From an uncultured Actinomycetes bacterium (GTDB lineage Bacteria > Actinomycetota > Acidimicrobiia > Acidimicrobiales > RAAP-2), in contig CAIJYV010000023.1 in NCBI GenBank assembly GCA_903825035.1, positions 1 to 64,000 on the forward strand: a stretch of 64,000 nt of DNA, given 5' to 3'. The position numbers and the translations under genes were made by a program. The first letter of the stretch is position 1. Each line of letters begins with the position of its first letter. This document shows, in pieces, positions 8,966 to 19,972 of the stretch. The notes below the pieces were generated by a model, which saw only the letters and a list, made by a program, of their open reading frames with translations, had not been told where the DNA came from and searched no databases.

Positions 8966-9558
8966 CTCTTTCGCTAAGTCAAGCCCACGCTGAATTACTT
9001 CGTGGCCAGGTAGTGGCGGTCGGTACCGATACGGTCTACGGGCTAGCGGCCACGCTGGATAACCCCGAGGCAATTTCGGCGATCTATGAACTGAAGGGCC
9101 GTCCCGAGGGTATGGCCCTACCGATTCTCATCAACAGCCTCGAACAAGCACAAGAGTTGGGAGTTCAACTTGATGAACGTGCAGAAAGTTTGTCGCTCTT
9201 ATGGCCCGGGGCGCTCACCATTGTCGTACCGGCCCCCCAGGCGCTCGCGAGCCTTGTTCATGGGTCTAGCAGTGTGGGTCTTCGTATTCCCGACCATGGA
9301 TACCTCTTGGAGCTCTTGGCCCTCACTGGCCCTTTGGCGGTCACCAGCGCCAATCCGCACGGTCAGCCACCCGCCACCTCAGCGGAAATGGCCGAGCAGT
9401 ATTTTGCGAACCACGCCACATTCGCCGGCGTCTACGGCGAGGAAATTGGTACGGGGAGTGCTTCGACAATCATTGATTTAACGCGAGATGAGTGGTCAAT
9501 CCTGCGCGAAGGCGGGATCTCTCGGGCGGTGCTGGAGGCTCTGCTTTTTAAAGGGTGA
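8962..9558 (+). CDS. tsaC: Threonylcarbamoyl-AMP synthase (TsaC/Sua5 family)
   Basis: It makes threonylcarbamoyl-adenylate from threonine, bicarbonate and ATP, the first step of t6A37 tRNA modification. The start GTG 8962 overlaps the prmC stop (GTGA). The 198-residue single-domain protein has the YrdC fold motifs GTDTVYGLAA, ELKGRP and SLLWPGALTIV, and VTSANPHGQPP near the end. It lacks the extra Sua5 C-terminal domain, so it is the short TsaC form. Confidence 0.93.
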   Translation: MTLSLSQAHAELLRGQVVAVGTDTVYGLAATLDNPEAISAIYELKGRPEGMALPILINSLEQAQELGVQLDERAESLSLLWPGALTIVVPAPQALASLVHGSSSVGLRIPDHGYLLELLALTGPLAVTSANPHGQPPATSAEMAEQYFANHATFAGVYGEEIGTGSASTIIDLTRDEWSILREGGISRAVLEALLFKG

Positions 9559-9575
9559 CAGGTAGGGTAGAGGGC

Positions 9576-10034
9576 ATGCGTATTGCCCTCGGCTCCGATC
9601 ATGCGGGATTTGACCTCAAGGACACCCTCAAGAATTCCCTAGTGGAGTGGGGCATCGAGGTGCTCGACCTTGGTGCTACTGACGCGACGACTTCCGTGGA
9701 CTACCCGGACTACGGCGCAGCGGTGGGACACGCCGTCACGAGTGGCAAAGCGGACCTCGGGGTAGCGGTGTGTGGTTCGGGAATCGGTATTTCGATTGCG
9801 GCTAATAAAGTCGCGGGCATCCGGGCCGCCTTGGTGCACGATGTCACCGGCGCCCACCTAGCGCGAGAGCACAATCACGCCAATGTTTTGTGTTTTGGCA
9901 GCCGGCTCACGGGAGCGGCTGTCGCTATTGAGGCGCTACGGGCGTGGCTTGACGCCACTCCCGGTGAGGGCCGACACTTGGGACGAATCGAAAAATTAAG
10001 CGCTCTTGATGCTCAAGAGAATGAAAGGGATTAA
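9576..10034 (+). CDS. rpiB: Ribose-5-phosphate isomerase B
   Basis: It interconverts ribose 5-phosphate and ribulose 5-phosphate in the pentose phosphate pathway. The start is taken as ATG 9576, preceded by GGGTAGAGGG and matching the usual N-terminus MRIALGSDHAGFDLK; a GTG at 9555 overlapping the tsaC stop is also possible. The 152-residue protein has the active-site signature VCGSGIGISIAANK and the HDxxxAxLAREHNHANVL-like segment. glyA begins on the next base after its stop. Confidence 0.93.
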   Translation: MRIALGSDHAGFDLKDTLKNSLVEWGIEVLDLGATDATTSVDYPDYGAAVGHAVTSGKADLGVAVCGSGIGISIAANKVAGIRAALVHDVTGAHLAREHNHANVLCFGSRLTGAAVAIEALRAWLDATPGEGRHLGRIEKLSALDAQENERD

Positions 10035-11324
10035 GTGAGCTTCTCACCAATCGACAACTGGATTAGCAACGACCCTGAAGTAACCGGCCTGTTACAAAAG
10101 GAATGGCACCGTCAAACAACCACCATTCAGCTCATAGCGAGTGAGAACTTCGCCTCACCTTCGGTCATGGCCGCTACCGGCTCGATCTTGACCAACAAGT
10201 ACTCAGAGGGGTATCCGGGTCGTCGCTACTACGGCGGTAACCAAGTGGTTGACGAAATTGAAGACCTCGCTCGCCGGCGCCTCACCGCACTCTTTGGGGC
10301 CGATCACGCCAACGTCCAGCCCCACAGTGGGGCCAACGCCAACGTAGCCGTGTACCAGGCGCTCCTCGAACCCGGTGACACCGTTTTGGCGTTGCGCTTA
10401 GATCAAGGCGGCCACCTCACTCACGGCTCGCCCGCCTCGCTCACCTCAAAGTTCTGGAACTTTGTTTCCTACGGCGTTACTCCCCGTAACGACGACCCCG
10501 AGAACCCCGGTGAGTTAATTGACTTTGACAACCTCCGGGCCCAGGCACTCGAGCACCGTCCGAAGTTGATTATTGGTGGCGCGACCGCGTACGCCCGCAA
10601 GATTGACCCCCGCCCATTTCGAGAGATTGCCGATGAGATTGGTGCAATGTTGATGTTTGACTCAGCGCACGTCGCGGGCCTCATTGCGGGTGGATCGCAC
10701 CCTTCACCGGTGCCCTACGCCGACGTAGTTACCTTCACCACCCACAAAACCTTGCGCGGACCTCGTGGTGGGGCCATTTTGTGTCGCGAAGAGCACGCGA
10801 AGAAGATTGACTCGGCGGTATTCCCCGGTCAACAGGGTGGACCACTCGAACACTCCATCGCCGCCAAGGCGGTAGCTTTTCGCGAAGCCGCTCAAGAGAA
10901 CTTCTCAACCTATACCGACCAAATCGTTAAGAACTCAGTCGCCTTTGGCGAGGCGTTGGTCAAAGAGGGCTTCCGTTTAGTTTCTGGCGGAACCGAAAAC
11001 CACATGCTCTTGCTCGACCTCGGTGAGTTTGACGCCGAATTGACTGGTAAAGAAGCGCAAGAGGTATTGGACCGGGCGGGTATCACCACGAACCGCAACA
11101 CGATCCCTGACGACCCACGTAGCCCCTTTATTACCTCAGGTCTTCGTGTCGGAACGGCGGCCGAAACCACTGCGGGCATGAAAGAAAAGGACTTCGCGAC
11201 GGTGGCCGAGCTCATGACCCGAGCGTTACGTAACCGCAACGACGAAGCGGCCGTCACGAAGGTTCGTGAGGATGTGGCGTCGCTGTTGACAGACTTTAAC
11301 CCCTACGCCAACTTTACGAAGTAG
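10035..11324 (+). CDS. glyA: Serine hydroxymethyltransferase
   Basis: It interconverts serine and glycine and charges tetrahydrofolate with a one-carbon unit, with PLP. Start is GTG 10035 directly after the rpiB stop, with GAAAGGGA upstream. The 429-residue protein has IASENFASP, the EGYPGRRYYGG segment, HSGANANVAVY, and the PLP lysine K238 in TTHKTLRGPRGG. Length is typical. Confidence 0.96.
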   Translation: MSFSPIDNWISNDPEVTGLLQKEWHRQTTTIQLIASENFASPSVMAATGSILTNKYSEGYPGRRYYGGNQVVDEIEDLARRRLTALFGADHANVQPHSGANANVAVYQALLEPGDTVLALRLDQGGHLTHGSPASLTSKFWNFVSYGVTPRNDDPENPGELIDFDNLRAQALEHRPKLIIGGATAYARKIDPRPFREIADEIGAMLMFDSAHVAGLIAGGSHPSPVPYADVVTFTTHKTLRGPRGGAILCREEHAKKIDSAVFPGQQGGPLEHSIAAKAVAFREAAQENFSTYTDQIVKNSVAFGEALVKEGFRLVSGGTENHMLLLDLGEFDAELTGKEAQEVLDRAGITTNRNTIPDDPRSPFITSGLRVGTAAETTAGMKEKDFATVAELMTRALRNRNDEAAVTKVREDVASLLTDFNPYANFTK

Positions 11325-11327
11325 GTC

Positions 11328-12446
11328 ATGAACAATCTCGTCGATTATGCAGTAGTTGCGGGTGCCGGTGCACTCGTCACCGCACTACTCCTTCGACCGG
11401 CCCGGCTGATATCGATTCAGTTGGGGTACCAAGCCATGCCCGACGAGCGCAAAGTGCATGAATCGCCAACCCCTTACGGTGGGGGAGCGGCGATGCTGAT
11501 CGGACTGTGTGTCGCGATGCTCGTGGCTTTTGTCATCCCGTCGCTGCACAACGTAATGGTTTCGTCGAACGAAATGCTCGGCGTGCTGCTTGCCGCGGGC
11601 GTGATTTTCATCGTGGGAGCGGTCGACGACTTTCGTCCGATGAGCGCTCCAGCCAAGGTGGCCGGACAATTCTTGGCCGCCTCAGTGCTCTATTTCTCTG
11701 GATGCACGATGTACCAATTGAAACTTCCTTTTGCCGGCTTCGTGGTACTAGGTCCTTCAATCTTGCCCATCATCACTGCGGTCTGGGTCTTTGCGTTAGC
11801 GAACGCCATTAACTTGATCGACGGACTGGATGGTCTCGCCGGGGGCATCGTGGCAATTGCGTCGGGAACCCTCTGTCTTTATGGGCTGCGCTTAGAAGAG
11901 CTTGGCCTCTTGCCGGTCACGAACGTGGGTCCACTCATCGCTGCTCTGACTTGCGGGGTAAGTCTGGGCTTTCTTAAGGACAACTTTCATCCCGCAAAAT
12001 TATTCATGGGCGACGCCGGAGCATTGCTGTTAGGACTCTTGATGAGCGCGTCGACGATGGTTATTGGTGGTCGCACCCCGCCGGCCAGTGGTGTGACCTT
12101 CTTTTTCTTCGCCCCCTTGTTAATTCCCGTTTTCATTCTTGGCGTACCGCTGCTCGACGCTGTCTGGGCCTTCGTTCGACGTACTCTCTCGGGCCAGGGA
12201 TTCCACACTCCCGACAAGAACCACATACATCACCGACTTATGCGACTTGGACACGGGCACCGGCGTACGGTCGTCATTTTGTGGGCGTGGACGGCGGTTC
12301 TCTGTGGCTTCGTGTTGCTGCCCCTTTTTAACGCCTCGGTCAACGTCTGGGTCACCGTCGGGGTAGGAATTTTGGTGGTCTTCTTATTCACTTGGTTCAG
12401 CCCGCTGCTCGAGAAGTTTCGGGGGCTCTTCGGTCACCACCACTAG
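11328..12446 (+). CDS. wecA: Undecaprenyl-phosphate sugar-1-phosphate transferase (WecA/TagO type)
   Basis: A multi-pass membrane enzyme of the MraY/WecA superfamily that moves a HexNAc-1-phosphate onto undecaprenyl phosphate to start a cell-surface glycopolymer. The 372-residue protein has about ten hydrophobic segments and the family motifs: the aspartate pair GAVDDF, NAINLIDGLDGLAGG, KLFMGDAGA and the cytoplasmic histidine cluster HIHHRLMRLGH. The position just before the atp operon is the actinobacterial one, where it serves arabinogalactan or teichoic-type polymers. The sugar specificity cannot be read from the sequence. Confidence 0.88.
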   Translation: MNNLVDYAVVAGAGALVTALLLRPARLISIQLGYQAMPDERKVHESPTPYGGGAAMLIGLCVAMLVAFVIPSLHNVMVSSNEMLGVLLAAGVIFIVGAVDDFRPMSAPAKVAGQFLAASVLYFSGCTMYQLKLPFAGFVVLGPSILPIITAVWVFALANAINLIDGLDGLAGGIVAIASGTLCLYGLRLEELGLLPVTNVGPLIAALTCGVSLGFLKDNFHPAKLFMGDAGALLLGLLMSASTMVIGGRTPPASGVTFFFFAPLLIPVFILGVPLLDAVWAFVRRTLSGQGFHTPDKNHIHHRLMRLGHGHRRTVVILWAWTAVLCGFVLLPLFNASVNVWVTVGVGILVVFLFTWFSPLLEKFRGLFGHHH

Positions 12447-12460
12447 AGGAGGGCTCGTCT

Positions 12461-12691
12461 ATGAGTAAAGAGCACCCTGAGCCAGAAAAGCCGGTCGCGG
12501 ACTTGCCTGGAGCAGCCGCCCTGGCGATGATGGGCACCTCGATTGCCCTCTCCGAGGCCATTGGAATTTGGGCCGGTTTGTGGGCCGATCACCACTGGCT
12601 GAGCGCCCCTTGGGGTCTGATTTTCGGGATAGTGTTGGGGACGGTAATTGCCGTCCTTGGCGTAATTCGCCAAATTCGCCAGTACCTCTAG
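12461..12691 (+). CDS. AtpZ/AtpI-like small membrane protein
   Basis: Start ATG 12461 has a strong Shine-Dalgarno (GAGGAGGG, 12446-12453), giving 76 residues. After a charged N-terminus there are two transmembrane segments, one with MMGTSIALSEAIGIWAGLW and one with GLIFGIVLGTVIAVLGV. This matches the two-helix AtpZ family encoded at the head of F1Fo operons, which helps assemble the c-ring or moves Mg2+/Ca2+ in some species. A short gap separates it from the next operon gene. Confidence 0.7.
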   Translation: MSKEHPEPEKPVADLPGAAALAMMGTSIALSEAIGIWAGLWADHHWLSAPWGLIFGIVLGTVIAVLGVIRQIRQYL

Positions 12692-12701
12692 AAAATATCC
12701 C

Positions 12702-13109
12702 GTGTTTGACAATCTTCCCCCCAGTGCAGTTCCTAATTTGTTGCGCCGAGTCGCCATCATGGCGATCGTGGTCGGGGGCATCGGTTTTGCCGTGGCGGTG
12801 GCTTTCTTTCCGCCAACCTCGGCGCTCGGTGAACTCATCGGGATTGGCTTAGCCTTCGTGAATTTCCGTATTTTTGTGCGCCACACCACCAAAGTTCAAC
12901 TTCGGGGCGAACAATCCAGCAAGGCCGTTCGCCGTCAGTTAGGCTCAAATACCCTAAGCCGGTTAACACTTATTACCGGGGTTGTCATTGGAGCCTTGGT
13001 TCTCAATGGTCCCCTCGGAGTAGGTATTGTGGCAGGGCTGGTGTTGTATCAAATTGTCTTTGTCATGAACGTGCTTCGCGTCGTGCTGGGACAGGGAGGA
13101 ATTCAGTGA
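12702..13109 (+). CDS. atpI: ATP synthase I-like protein
   Basis: A 135-residue protein with four predicted transmembrane helices (VAIMAIVVGGIGFAVAVAF, ELIGIGLAFVNFRIF, LTLITGVVIGALVL and IVAGLVLYQIVFVMNVL) directly upstream of atpB. Start is GTG 12702. Size, topology and position fit the AtpI family, a c-ring assembly helper; sequence conservation in this family is weak. Its stop overlaps the atpB start (GTGA). Confidence 0.65.
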   Translation: MFDNLPPSAVPNLLRRVAIMAIVVGGIGFAVAVAFFPPTSALGELIGIGLAFVNFRIFVRHTTKVQLRGEQSSKAVRRQLGSNTLSRLTLITGVVIGALVLNGPLGVGIVAGLVLYQIVFVMNVLRVVLGQGGIQ

Positions 13110-13864
13110 GAATGCTGTACGCAGCGAAGGCGATTCACGTTGGGGATCACCCCACCATCAGCCTTTTTGGACTCACCGTCAATCTCGACATCTTGATGTC
13201 GACTCTTCTCGCCGCCGCCATCTTTTTGTTCTTGGGCTGGCGTGTAACGCGATCAGCCACCTCGGGTGTTCCCACCAAACTTCAAGTTGCCTACGAGGCA
13301 ATCATTGGCATGGTGAGCGAACTCGCTGACTCGGCCGTTGGCCCTAAAGGTCGCAAGTTCGTCCCCATTGGTGTGACGTTGTTCATCTTCATCTTGATCT
13401 GTAACTGGATTGGCTTCTTGCCTTCGGCGATGCAGCCGGGTGTTTCGGGAGAAATTCTTCCATCGCCCACGAGCGACATCAACTTGCCACTTGCGATGGC
13501 CGCCATTGTCATTATCTGGGTTCACATTGAGTCCTTCCGCGCTCGTGGCATCCGGGGCTATTTCAAGCACTACGCCCAGCCCTTCGCCGCTCTCGCTCCG
13601 ATCAACATTGTGGAAGAAATCACAAAGCCCATCACCATGACCTTCCGATTGTTCGGAAACATGTTCTCCGGTGGACTCATGTTGGCGGTTATGACCACCC
13701 TTCTCCCAATCTTCGTCGTTCCATTCGGCGAAATCATTTGGAAACCCTTCGACCTCGGAATTGGCGCGATTCAGGCCTATATCTTCATGCTGCTTACGAT
13801 TTTGTATTTCGGCATGGCGATGAGCCACGAACAGCACCACGAAGAGCTAGAGCCCTCGCATTAA
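13106..13864 (+). CDS. atpB: ATP synthase Fo subunit a
   Basis: The membrane stator subunit that forms the proton half-channels against the c-ring. The 252-residue protein has the essential channel arginine R181 in TMTFRLFGNMFSGG, the GPKGRKF segment and PFDLGIGAIQAYIFMLL near the C-terminus. Start is GTG 13106 overlapping the upstream stop (AGGGAGGA is the ribosome site); ATG 13112 is an alternative start two codons later. It ends 22 bases before atpE. Confidence 0.95.
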   Translation: MRMLYAAKAIHVGDHPTISLFGLTVNLDILMSTLLAAAIFLFLGWRVTRSATSGVPTKLQVAYEAIIGMVSELADSAVGPKGRKFVPIGVTLFIFILICNWIGFLPSAMQPGVSGEILPSPTSDINLPLAMAAIVIIWVHIESFRARGIRGYFKHYAQPFAALAPINIVEEITKPITMTFRLFGNMFSGGLMLAVMTTLLPIFVVPFGEIIWKPFDLGIGAIQAYIFMLLTILYFGMAMSHEQHHEELEPSH

Positions 13865-13886
13865 CTAATCCAGGAGGAAAAGAAAA

Positions 13887-14150
13887 ATGGCAAATACAGA
13901 CATTGCATCAGCGGTACGAATCGCCGGCGCCCTTATCGGTGGCGGTCTCGCCCTCGGTGGCGGTGCTATTGGTGCGGCCGTCGGTGACGGTTTGGCCGGT
14001 AGCCAGACCATCGCCGCAATTGCACGTCAGCCCGAGATCGAGTCGAAGGCCCGTACGTACTTCTTCTTGACCGTAGGTCTAGTGGAGGCTATGTACTTCA
14101 TTAACCTCGTGTTCTTGGTCGTGTTCGTTTACGTCTTCAAGGCGCAATAG
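13887..14150 (+). CDS. atpE: ATP synthase Fo subunit c
   Basis: The rotor-ring subunit: a hairpin of two transmembrane helices. The 87-residue protein has the glycine-rich first helix ([18 protein letters not shown]), the polar loop ARQPE and the ion-carrying glutamate E67 in VGLVEAMYF. The polar side-chain pattern that marks sodium-type c subunits is not seen, so protons are the likely ion. A strong Shine-Dalgarno CAGGAGGAAAAG lies before ATG 13887, fitting the high copy number needed. Confidence 0.96.
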   Translation: MANTDIASAVRIAGALIGGGLALGGGAIGAAVGDGLAGSQTIAAIARQPEIESKARTYFFLTVGLVEAMYFINLVFLVVFVYVFKAQ

Positions 14151-14207
14151 TCCACTCTTGAGCTCACGCTCACGTTTCCCTATCCCTACGAGTAAAGGTC
14201 ATACGAG

Positions 14208-14726
14208 ATGATTGCAACATCACTCTTTCTCCTGCCCAACGGCACCTTCGTTGTTGAAGTGGTTGTTGTACTGGTGATCCTTTGGGTCATGAAGAAGAAG
14301 GTCCTGCCCGTACTCAACAAGTCAATTGCTGAGCGACAGGACAAGATTCGCACCGCCCTCGAGGCGGCCGACCAGGCACAGGCCCAGGCGGCAGCGGCTG
14401 GTGATGAGCGCGAGAAGCTCTTGAGCGCTGCTCGCGATCAGGCTCGGGAGATTGTGGCTAACGCCCAAACGACCTCAGACCAGATCAAGGCCGAGTCGGG
14501 AGCTCGCGGACAGGCCGAGTACGACCGCATTTTGGCTAACGCCGATGCAGAAGTTGCTCAGGCTCGCCAACGCGCTATCGACGAAGCGAGCGCCAAGATG
14601 GGTGAAATCGTCTTTGAGCTCGTAGCCAAGATCGTTGGCCGTGAAGTTGACCAAAGCGCGCACCAAGAGCTGGTGCGCGAAGCGGTTGCTTCACTCGTTG
14701 CTGAGTCCAAGGGATCGAACAAGTAA
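14208..14726 (+). CDS. atpF: ATP synthase Fo subunit b
   Basis: The peripheral stalk subunit: one N-terminal membrane helix (TFVVEVVVVLVILWVM) followed by a long charged, Ala/Gln-rich coiled coil. It is 172 residues, the usual length. The conserved stretch KKVLPVLNKSIAERQDKIRTAL follows the membrane anchor. It is not fused to delta, unlike the mycobacterial arrangement; atpH starts 2 bases after its stop. Confidence 0.93.
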   Translation: MIATSLFLLPNGTFVVEVVVVLVILWVMKKKVLPVLNKSIAERQDKIRTALEAADQAQAQAAAAGDEREKLLSAARDQAREIVANAQTTSDQIKAESGARGQAEYDRILANADAEVAQARQRAIDEASAKMGEIVFELVAKIVGREVDQSAHQELVREAVASLVAESKGSNK

Positions 14727-14728
14727 TC

Positions 14729-15640
14729 ATGCTGCCCCAGGTCGAAGGTTTCGCTTCAGCGCTACTCGAAGTAGCTGACAAGTCCGTGGTTGCCACGGTG
14801 GTTAGCGAACTCGCGTCGCTCGAAGAGACGGTGCTTGCTCGACCCGACTTGCGCGCGATGCTTACTGACACCTCACTACTCGCACCAGTACGTGCTCAGG
14901 TTTTCCTGGACCTGTTGCACGACAAGGTGAGCGAGACGACGTTGCGACTTGCGGTGTACACCGCGGCCTCAACGCCCGCCCAAGAGGTCCCTCACGAGAT
15001 CGCTGAACTCAGTTACTTGGCCCGCACCTTCGCCCAAGACGGTTCCATTACGCACCCAAACTTGAGCCTGCTCAACGCTCGACGTCGCGTGGCTGGATTT
15101 GCTGACGCGGTCCTCGACCGTCACGACACCTCGCTGTTCGCCCAGATTGAAGAGGAGCTCTTCCGCTGGGCGCGCACAATTGAGGGCAACCTAGAACTTC
15201 GTCGTCTGCTCCTCGACCGTGATGCCCCCTTGGCCTCACGAGTCGGAACGGCCGAGGCGCTGCTCAAAGGAAAAGTTGTCCAGCCTGCGTGGGAACTTGC
15301 ACGCTTCGTACTCGAGGGTGGACGCCCCCGAGATGTAGTGGGAACACTTGATTACCTCGTTGACTATGTCGCCAAAGTGCGCGATTGGCGTGTGGCTCGA
15401 GTGCACACCGCCCGCGCCCTCGACTCAGCCAGCCAAGCCGAGCTTGTCGCGTCACTCGCGGCGCTCACCGGAAAGAACGTGGAACTCCAAATCGCCGAAG
15501 ACGCCGCCCTCTTGGGTGGCGTAATTGTCGAGGTGGGCGACCTCCGTCTAGATGCCTCAATAAAGGGTCGTCTAGGAAGTTTGCGCGACGCAGTTTCTGC
15601 GGGACGCGTATTCGAATCGACCCTCGTTAGTAACGACTAA
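14729..15640 (+). CDS. atpH: ATP synthase F1 subunit delta, long form with duplicated N-terminal domain
   Basis: It links the b stalk to the top of the F1 head (OSCP role). At 303 residues it is much longer than the ~180-residue E. coli subunit. Residues ~5-85 (VEGFASALLEVADK, LARPDLRAMLTD) and ~115-200 (VAGFADAVLDRHD, EGNLELRRLLLD) align as two copies of the N-terminal helical domain; the C-terminal delta domain (ALDSASQAELVASLAALTGK, DAALLGGVIVEVGDLRLDASIKGRL) occurs once. Long delta subunits are known in actinobacteria; the duplication is my reading of the sequence. Confidence 0.9.
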   Translation: MLPQVEGFASALLEVADKSVVATVVSELASLEETVLARPDLRAMLTDTSLLAPVRAQVFLDLLHDKVSETTLRLAVYTAASTPAQEVPHEIAELSYLARTFAQDGSITHPNLSLLNARRRVAGFADAVLDRHDTSLFAQIEEELFRWARTIEGNLELRRLLLDRDAPLASRVGTAEALLKGKVVQPAWELARFVLEGGRPRDVVGTLDYLVDYVAKVRDWRVARVHTARALDSASQAELVASLAALTGKNVELQIAEDAALLGGVIVEVGDLRLDASIKGRLGSLRDAVSAGRVFESTLVSND

Positions 15641-15655
15641 GAAAAGGAAATTGTG

Positions 15656-17173
15656 ATGACTGAGCTCATTATCAGCGCGAGCGAAATCACTGATGCGCTG
15701 CGCAAGCACGTGACCGAGTTCAACCCCGCTGTGGGTGCTGAACAGGTTGGACGTGTCGTAGAGGTTGGTGACGGTATTGCCCGTGTATCCGGCCTACCTT
15801 CAGCCAAGGTAAACGAACTCCTCGAGTTCGAAGACGGCACCGTAGGTCTCGCGATGAACCTCGACGAAGAGACCATTGGTGCGGTAGTTCTCGGTGCCGT
15901 TGATGGCATCGAAGAAGAGCAGGTCGTAAAGGCCACCGGACGGATCTTGTCGATGCCCGTTGGTGACGCACTGCTCGGTCGCGTGGTGAACGCACTGGGC
16001 GAGCCAATCGACGGCAAGGGCCCACTGGTTGGCGCCAAAGAGCGTCGTATGGAAATTCAGGCCCCTGGTATCACTGGACGCCAGCCTGTAGGCGAGCCAC
16101 TCCAAACTGGTATCAAGGCTATTGACGCCATGACCCCAATTGGCCGTGGCCAGCGCGAACTCATCATCGGCGACCGTAAGACCGGTAAGACCACCGTCGC
16201 CATTGACACGATCTTGAACCAGAAGGGCAATGGCGTGAAGTGCATCTACGTCGCCGTTGGTCAAAAGAACTCGTCAGTGGCTCAGACTGTGAAGACCCTC
16301 GAGGACCACGGCGCAATGGAATACACCGTTGTGGTCGTTGCCTCAGCGGGTGACCCCGCACCTTTCAAGTTCCTCGCTCCCTACGCCGGTTGTGCAATCG
16401 GCCAGGAGTGGATGGACAATGGTCAGCACGCTCTCGTGGTCTACGACGACCTCTCCAAGCAGGCTGAGGCGTACCGACAGATTTCCCTTCTCCTTCGCCG
16501 CCCACCAGGACGCGAGGCATACCCGGGAGACGTTTTCTACTTGCACTCCCGCCTTTTGGAGCGCGCAGCGAAGCTGAGCGACGACCTCGGTGGTGGTTCA
16601 CTAACCGCATTGCCAATTATTGAGACCAAGGCCGGTGACATCTCGGCATATATCCCAACCAACGTGATTTCCATCACCGACGGTCAGGTGTTCCTTGAGT
16701 CGGACCTCTTTTACTCTGGTGTTCGTCCCGCGATCAATGTCGGTAACTCCGTGTCCCGTGTAGGTGGGGCCGCACAGATCAAGGCGATGAAGTCAGTCGC
16801 CGGTACTTTGAAGATTGACCTAGCTCAGTTCCGTGACCTTGAGTCATTCGCAACCTTCGGTTCCGAACTCGACAAATCTTCACAGCAACAGCTCGACCGC
16901 GGTTACCGCTTGACCGAATTGCTCAAGCAGGGTCTCAACGCGCCGGTGCCGGTAGAAGAACAGTGCATCGTCATCTACGCCGGTACTCGTGGCTGGCTCG
17001 ACACCGTGCCCGTGAGTGATGTCCGTCGCTTCGAGCAGGAGTTGCTGCAGACCTTCCGTGCTACGCACGCGGACATGCTCACCCAGATTAAGACCCAGGG
17101 CACCTTGCCCGACACCGCTGCTCTTGACGCTGCGCTGCAGTCCTTCGTGGACGGCTTCGCGGTCACGAAGTAG
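15656..17173 (+). CDS. atpA: ATP synthase F1 subunit alpha
   Basis: The non-catalytic nucleotide-binding subunit of the F1 head. Start is ATG 15656 after AAAAGGAAA; a GTG codon directly before it (15653) is an alternative. The 505-residue protein has the N-terminal beta barrel ([16 protein letters not shown]), Walker [10 protein letters not shown] (K178), and the alpha signature [18 protein letters not shown]. Length is normal. Confidence 0.97.
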   Translation: MTELIISASEITDALRKHVTEFNPAVGAEQVGRVVEVGDGIARVSGLPSAKVNELLEFEDGTVGLAMNLDEETIGAVVLGAVDGIEEEQVVKATGRILSMPVGDALLGRVVNALGEPIDGKGPLVGAKERRMEIQAPGITGRQPVGEPLQTGIKAIDAMTPIGRGQRELIIGDRKTGKTTVAIDTILNQKGNGVKCIYVAVGQKNSSVAQTVKTLEDHGAMEYTVVVVASAGDPAPFKFLAPYAGCAIGQEWMDNGQHALVVYDDLSKQAEAYRQISLLLRRPPGREAYPGDVFYLHSRLLERAAKLSDDLGGGSLTALPIIETKAGDISAYIPTNVISITDGQVFLESDLFYSGVRPAINVGNSVSRVGGAAQIKAMKSVAGTLKIDLAQFRDLESFATFGSELDKSSQQQLDRGYRLTELLKQGLNAPVPVEEQCIVIYAGTRGWLDTVPVSDVRRFEQELLQTFRATHADMLTQIKTQGTLPDTAALDAALQSFVDGFAVTK

Positions 17174-17207
17174 TTCTAGGTAACGAGAAGAGAGGAAAGG
17201 AGGAACC

Positions 17208-19544
<2,337 letters not shown>

Positions 19545-19545
<1 letters not shown>

Positions 19546-19964
19546 TGGCAACAATGTTCGTAGAAATAGTCTCGCCCGAAGCGGCGTTGTGGTCGGGTGA
19601 GGCAACTCAGCTGATGGCTCGCTCGAGCGAGGGTGAATTTACGATCATGCCGCAACACACGTTGACGGTGGGTGACTTGGTCCCAGGCCTCGTACGCGTG
19701 ACGAGCGCCGAAGGTACCGAGTCATTCATCGTGCACGGTGGTTATTTCAATGTCGGCACCGGGACGGATGGCCAAACCCGCGTAAGCGTGCTGGCTTCAG
19801 TGGCTGAAGACTTGAAGCAACTCGACATTCCACGCGCTCAGAGCGCAAAAGACCGTGCCGAGGCGGTGCTGGCTGGGGGCGATCGCGTCGACCCCGCCGC
19901 GGTTTCAATCGCTCAGGCGGCCCTACAGCGCGCGGAACTTCGCCTAAGTTTTTCTAGTAAGTAG
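19545..19964 (+). CDS. atpC: ATP synthase F1 subunit epsilon
   Basis: It completes the rotor foot and can inhibit ATP hydrolysis. The 139-residue protein has the N-terminal beta sandwich (FVEIVSPEAALWSGEATQLM, EFTIMPQHTLTVGDL) and a C-terminal helical hairpin (AQAALQRAELRLSF). It is the last gene of the atp operon. glpX converges on it with an 8-base gap and no clear hairpin terminator between. Confidence 0.93.
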
Positions 19965-19972
19965 TAGTTCGC

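Noticed and set aside
13253-13840. 195-residue minus-strand frame opposite atpB
   Set aside because: It is fully antisense to a firmly identified gene, is His/Asp-rich without hydrophobic pattern, and has no ribosome site.
13887-14150. Sodium-type c subunit
   Set aside because: The polar residue set that coordinates Na+ is missing around E67 (VGLVEAMYF), so a proton ring is the better reading.
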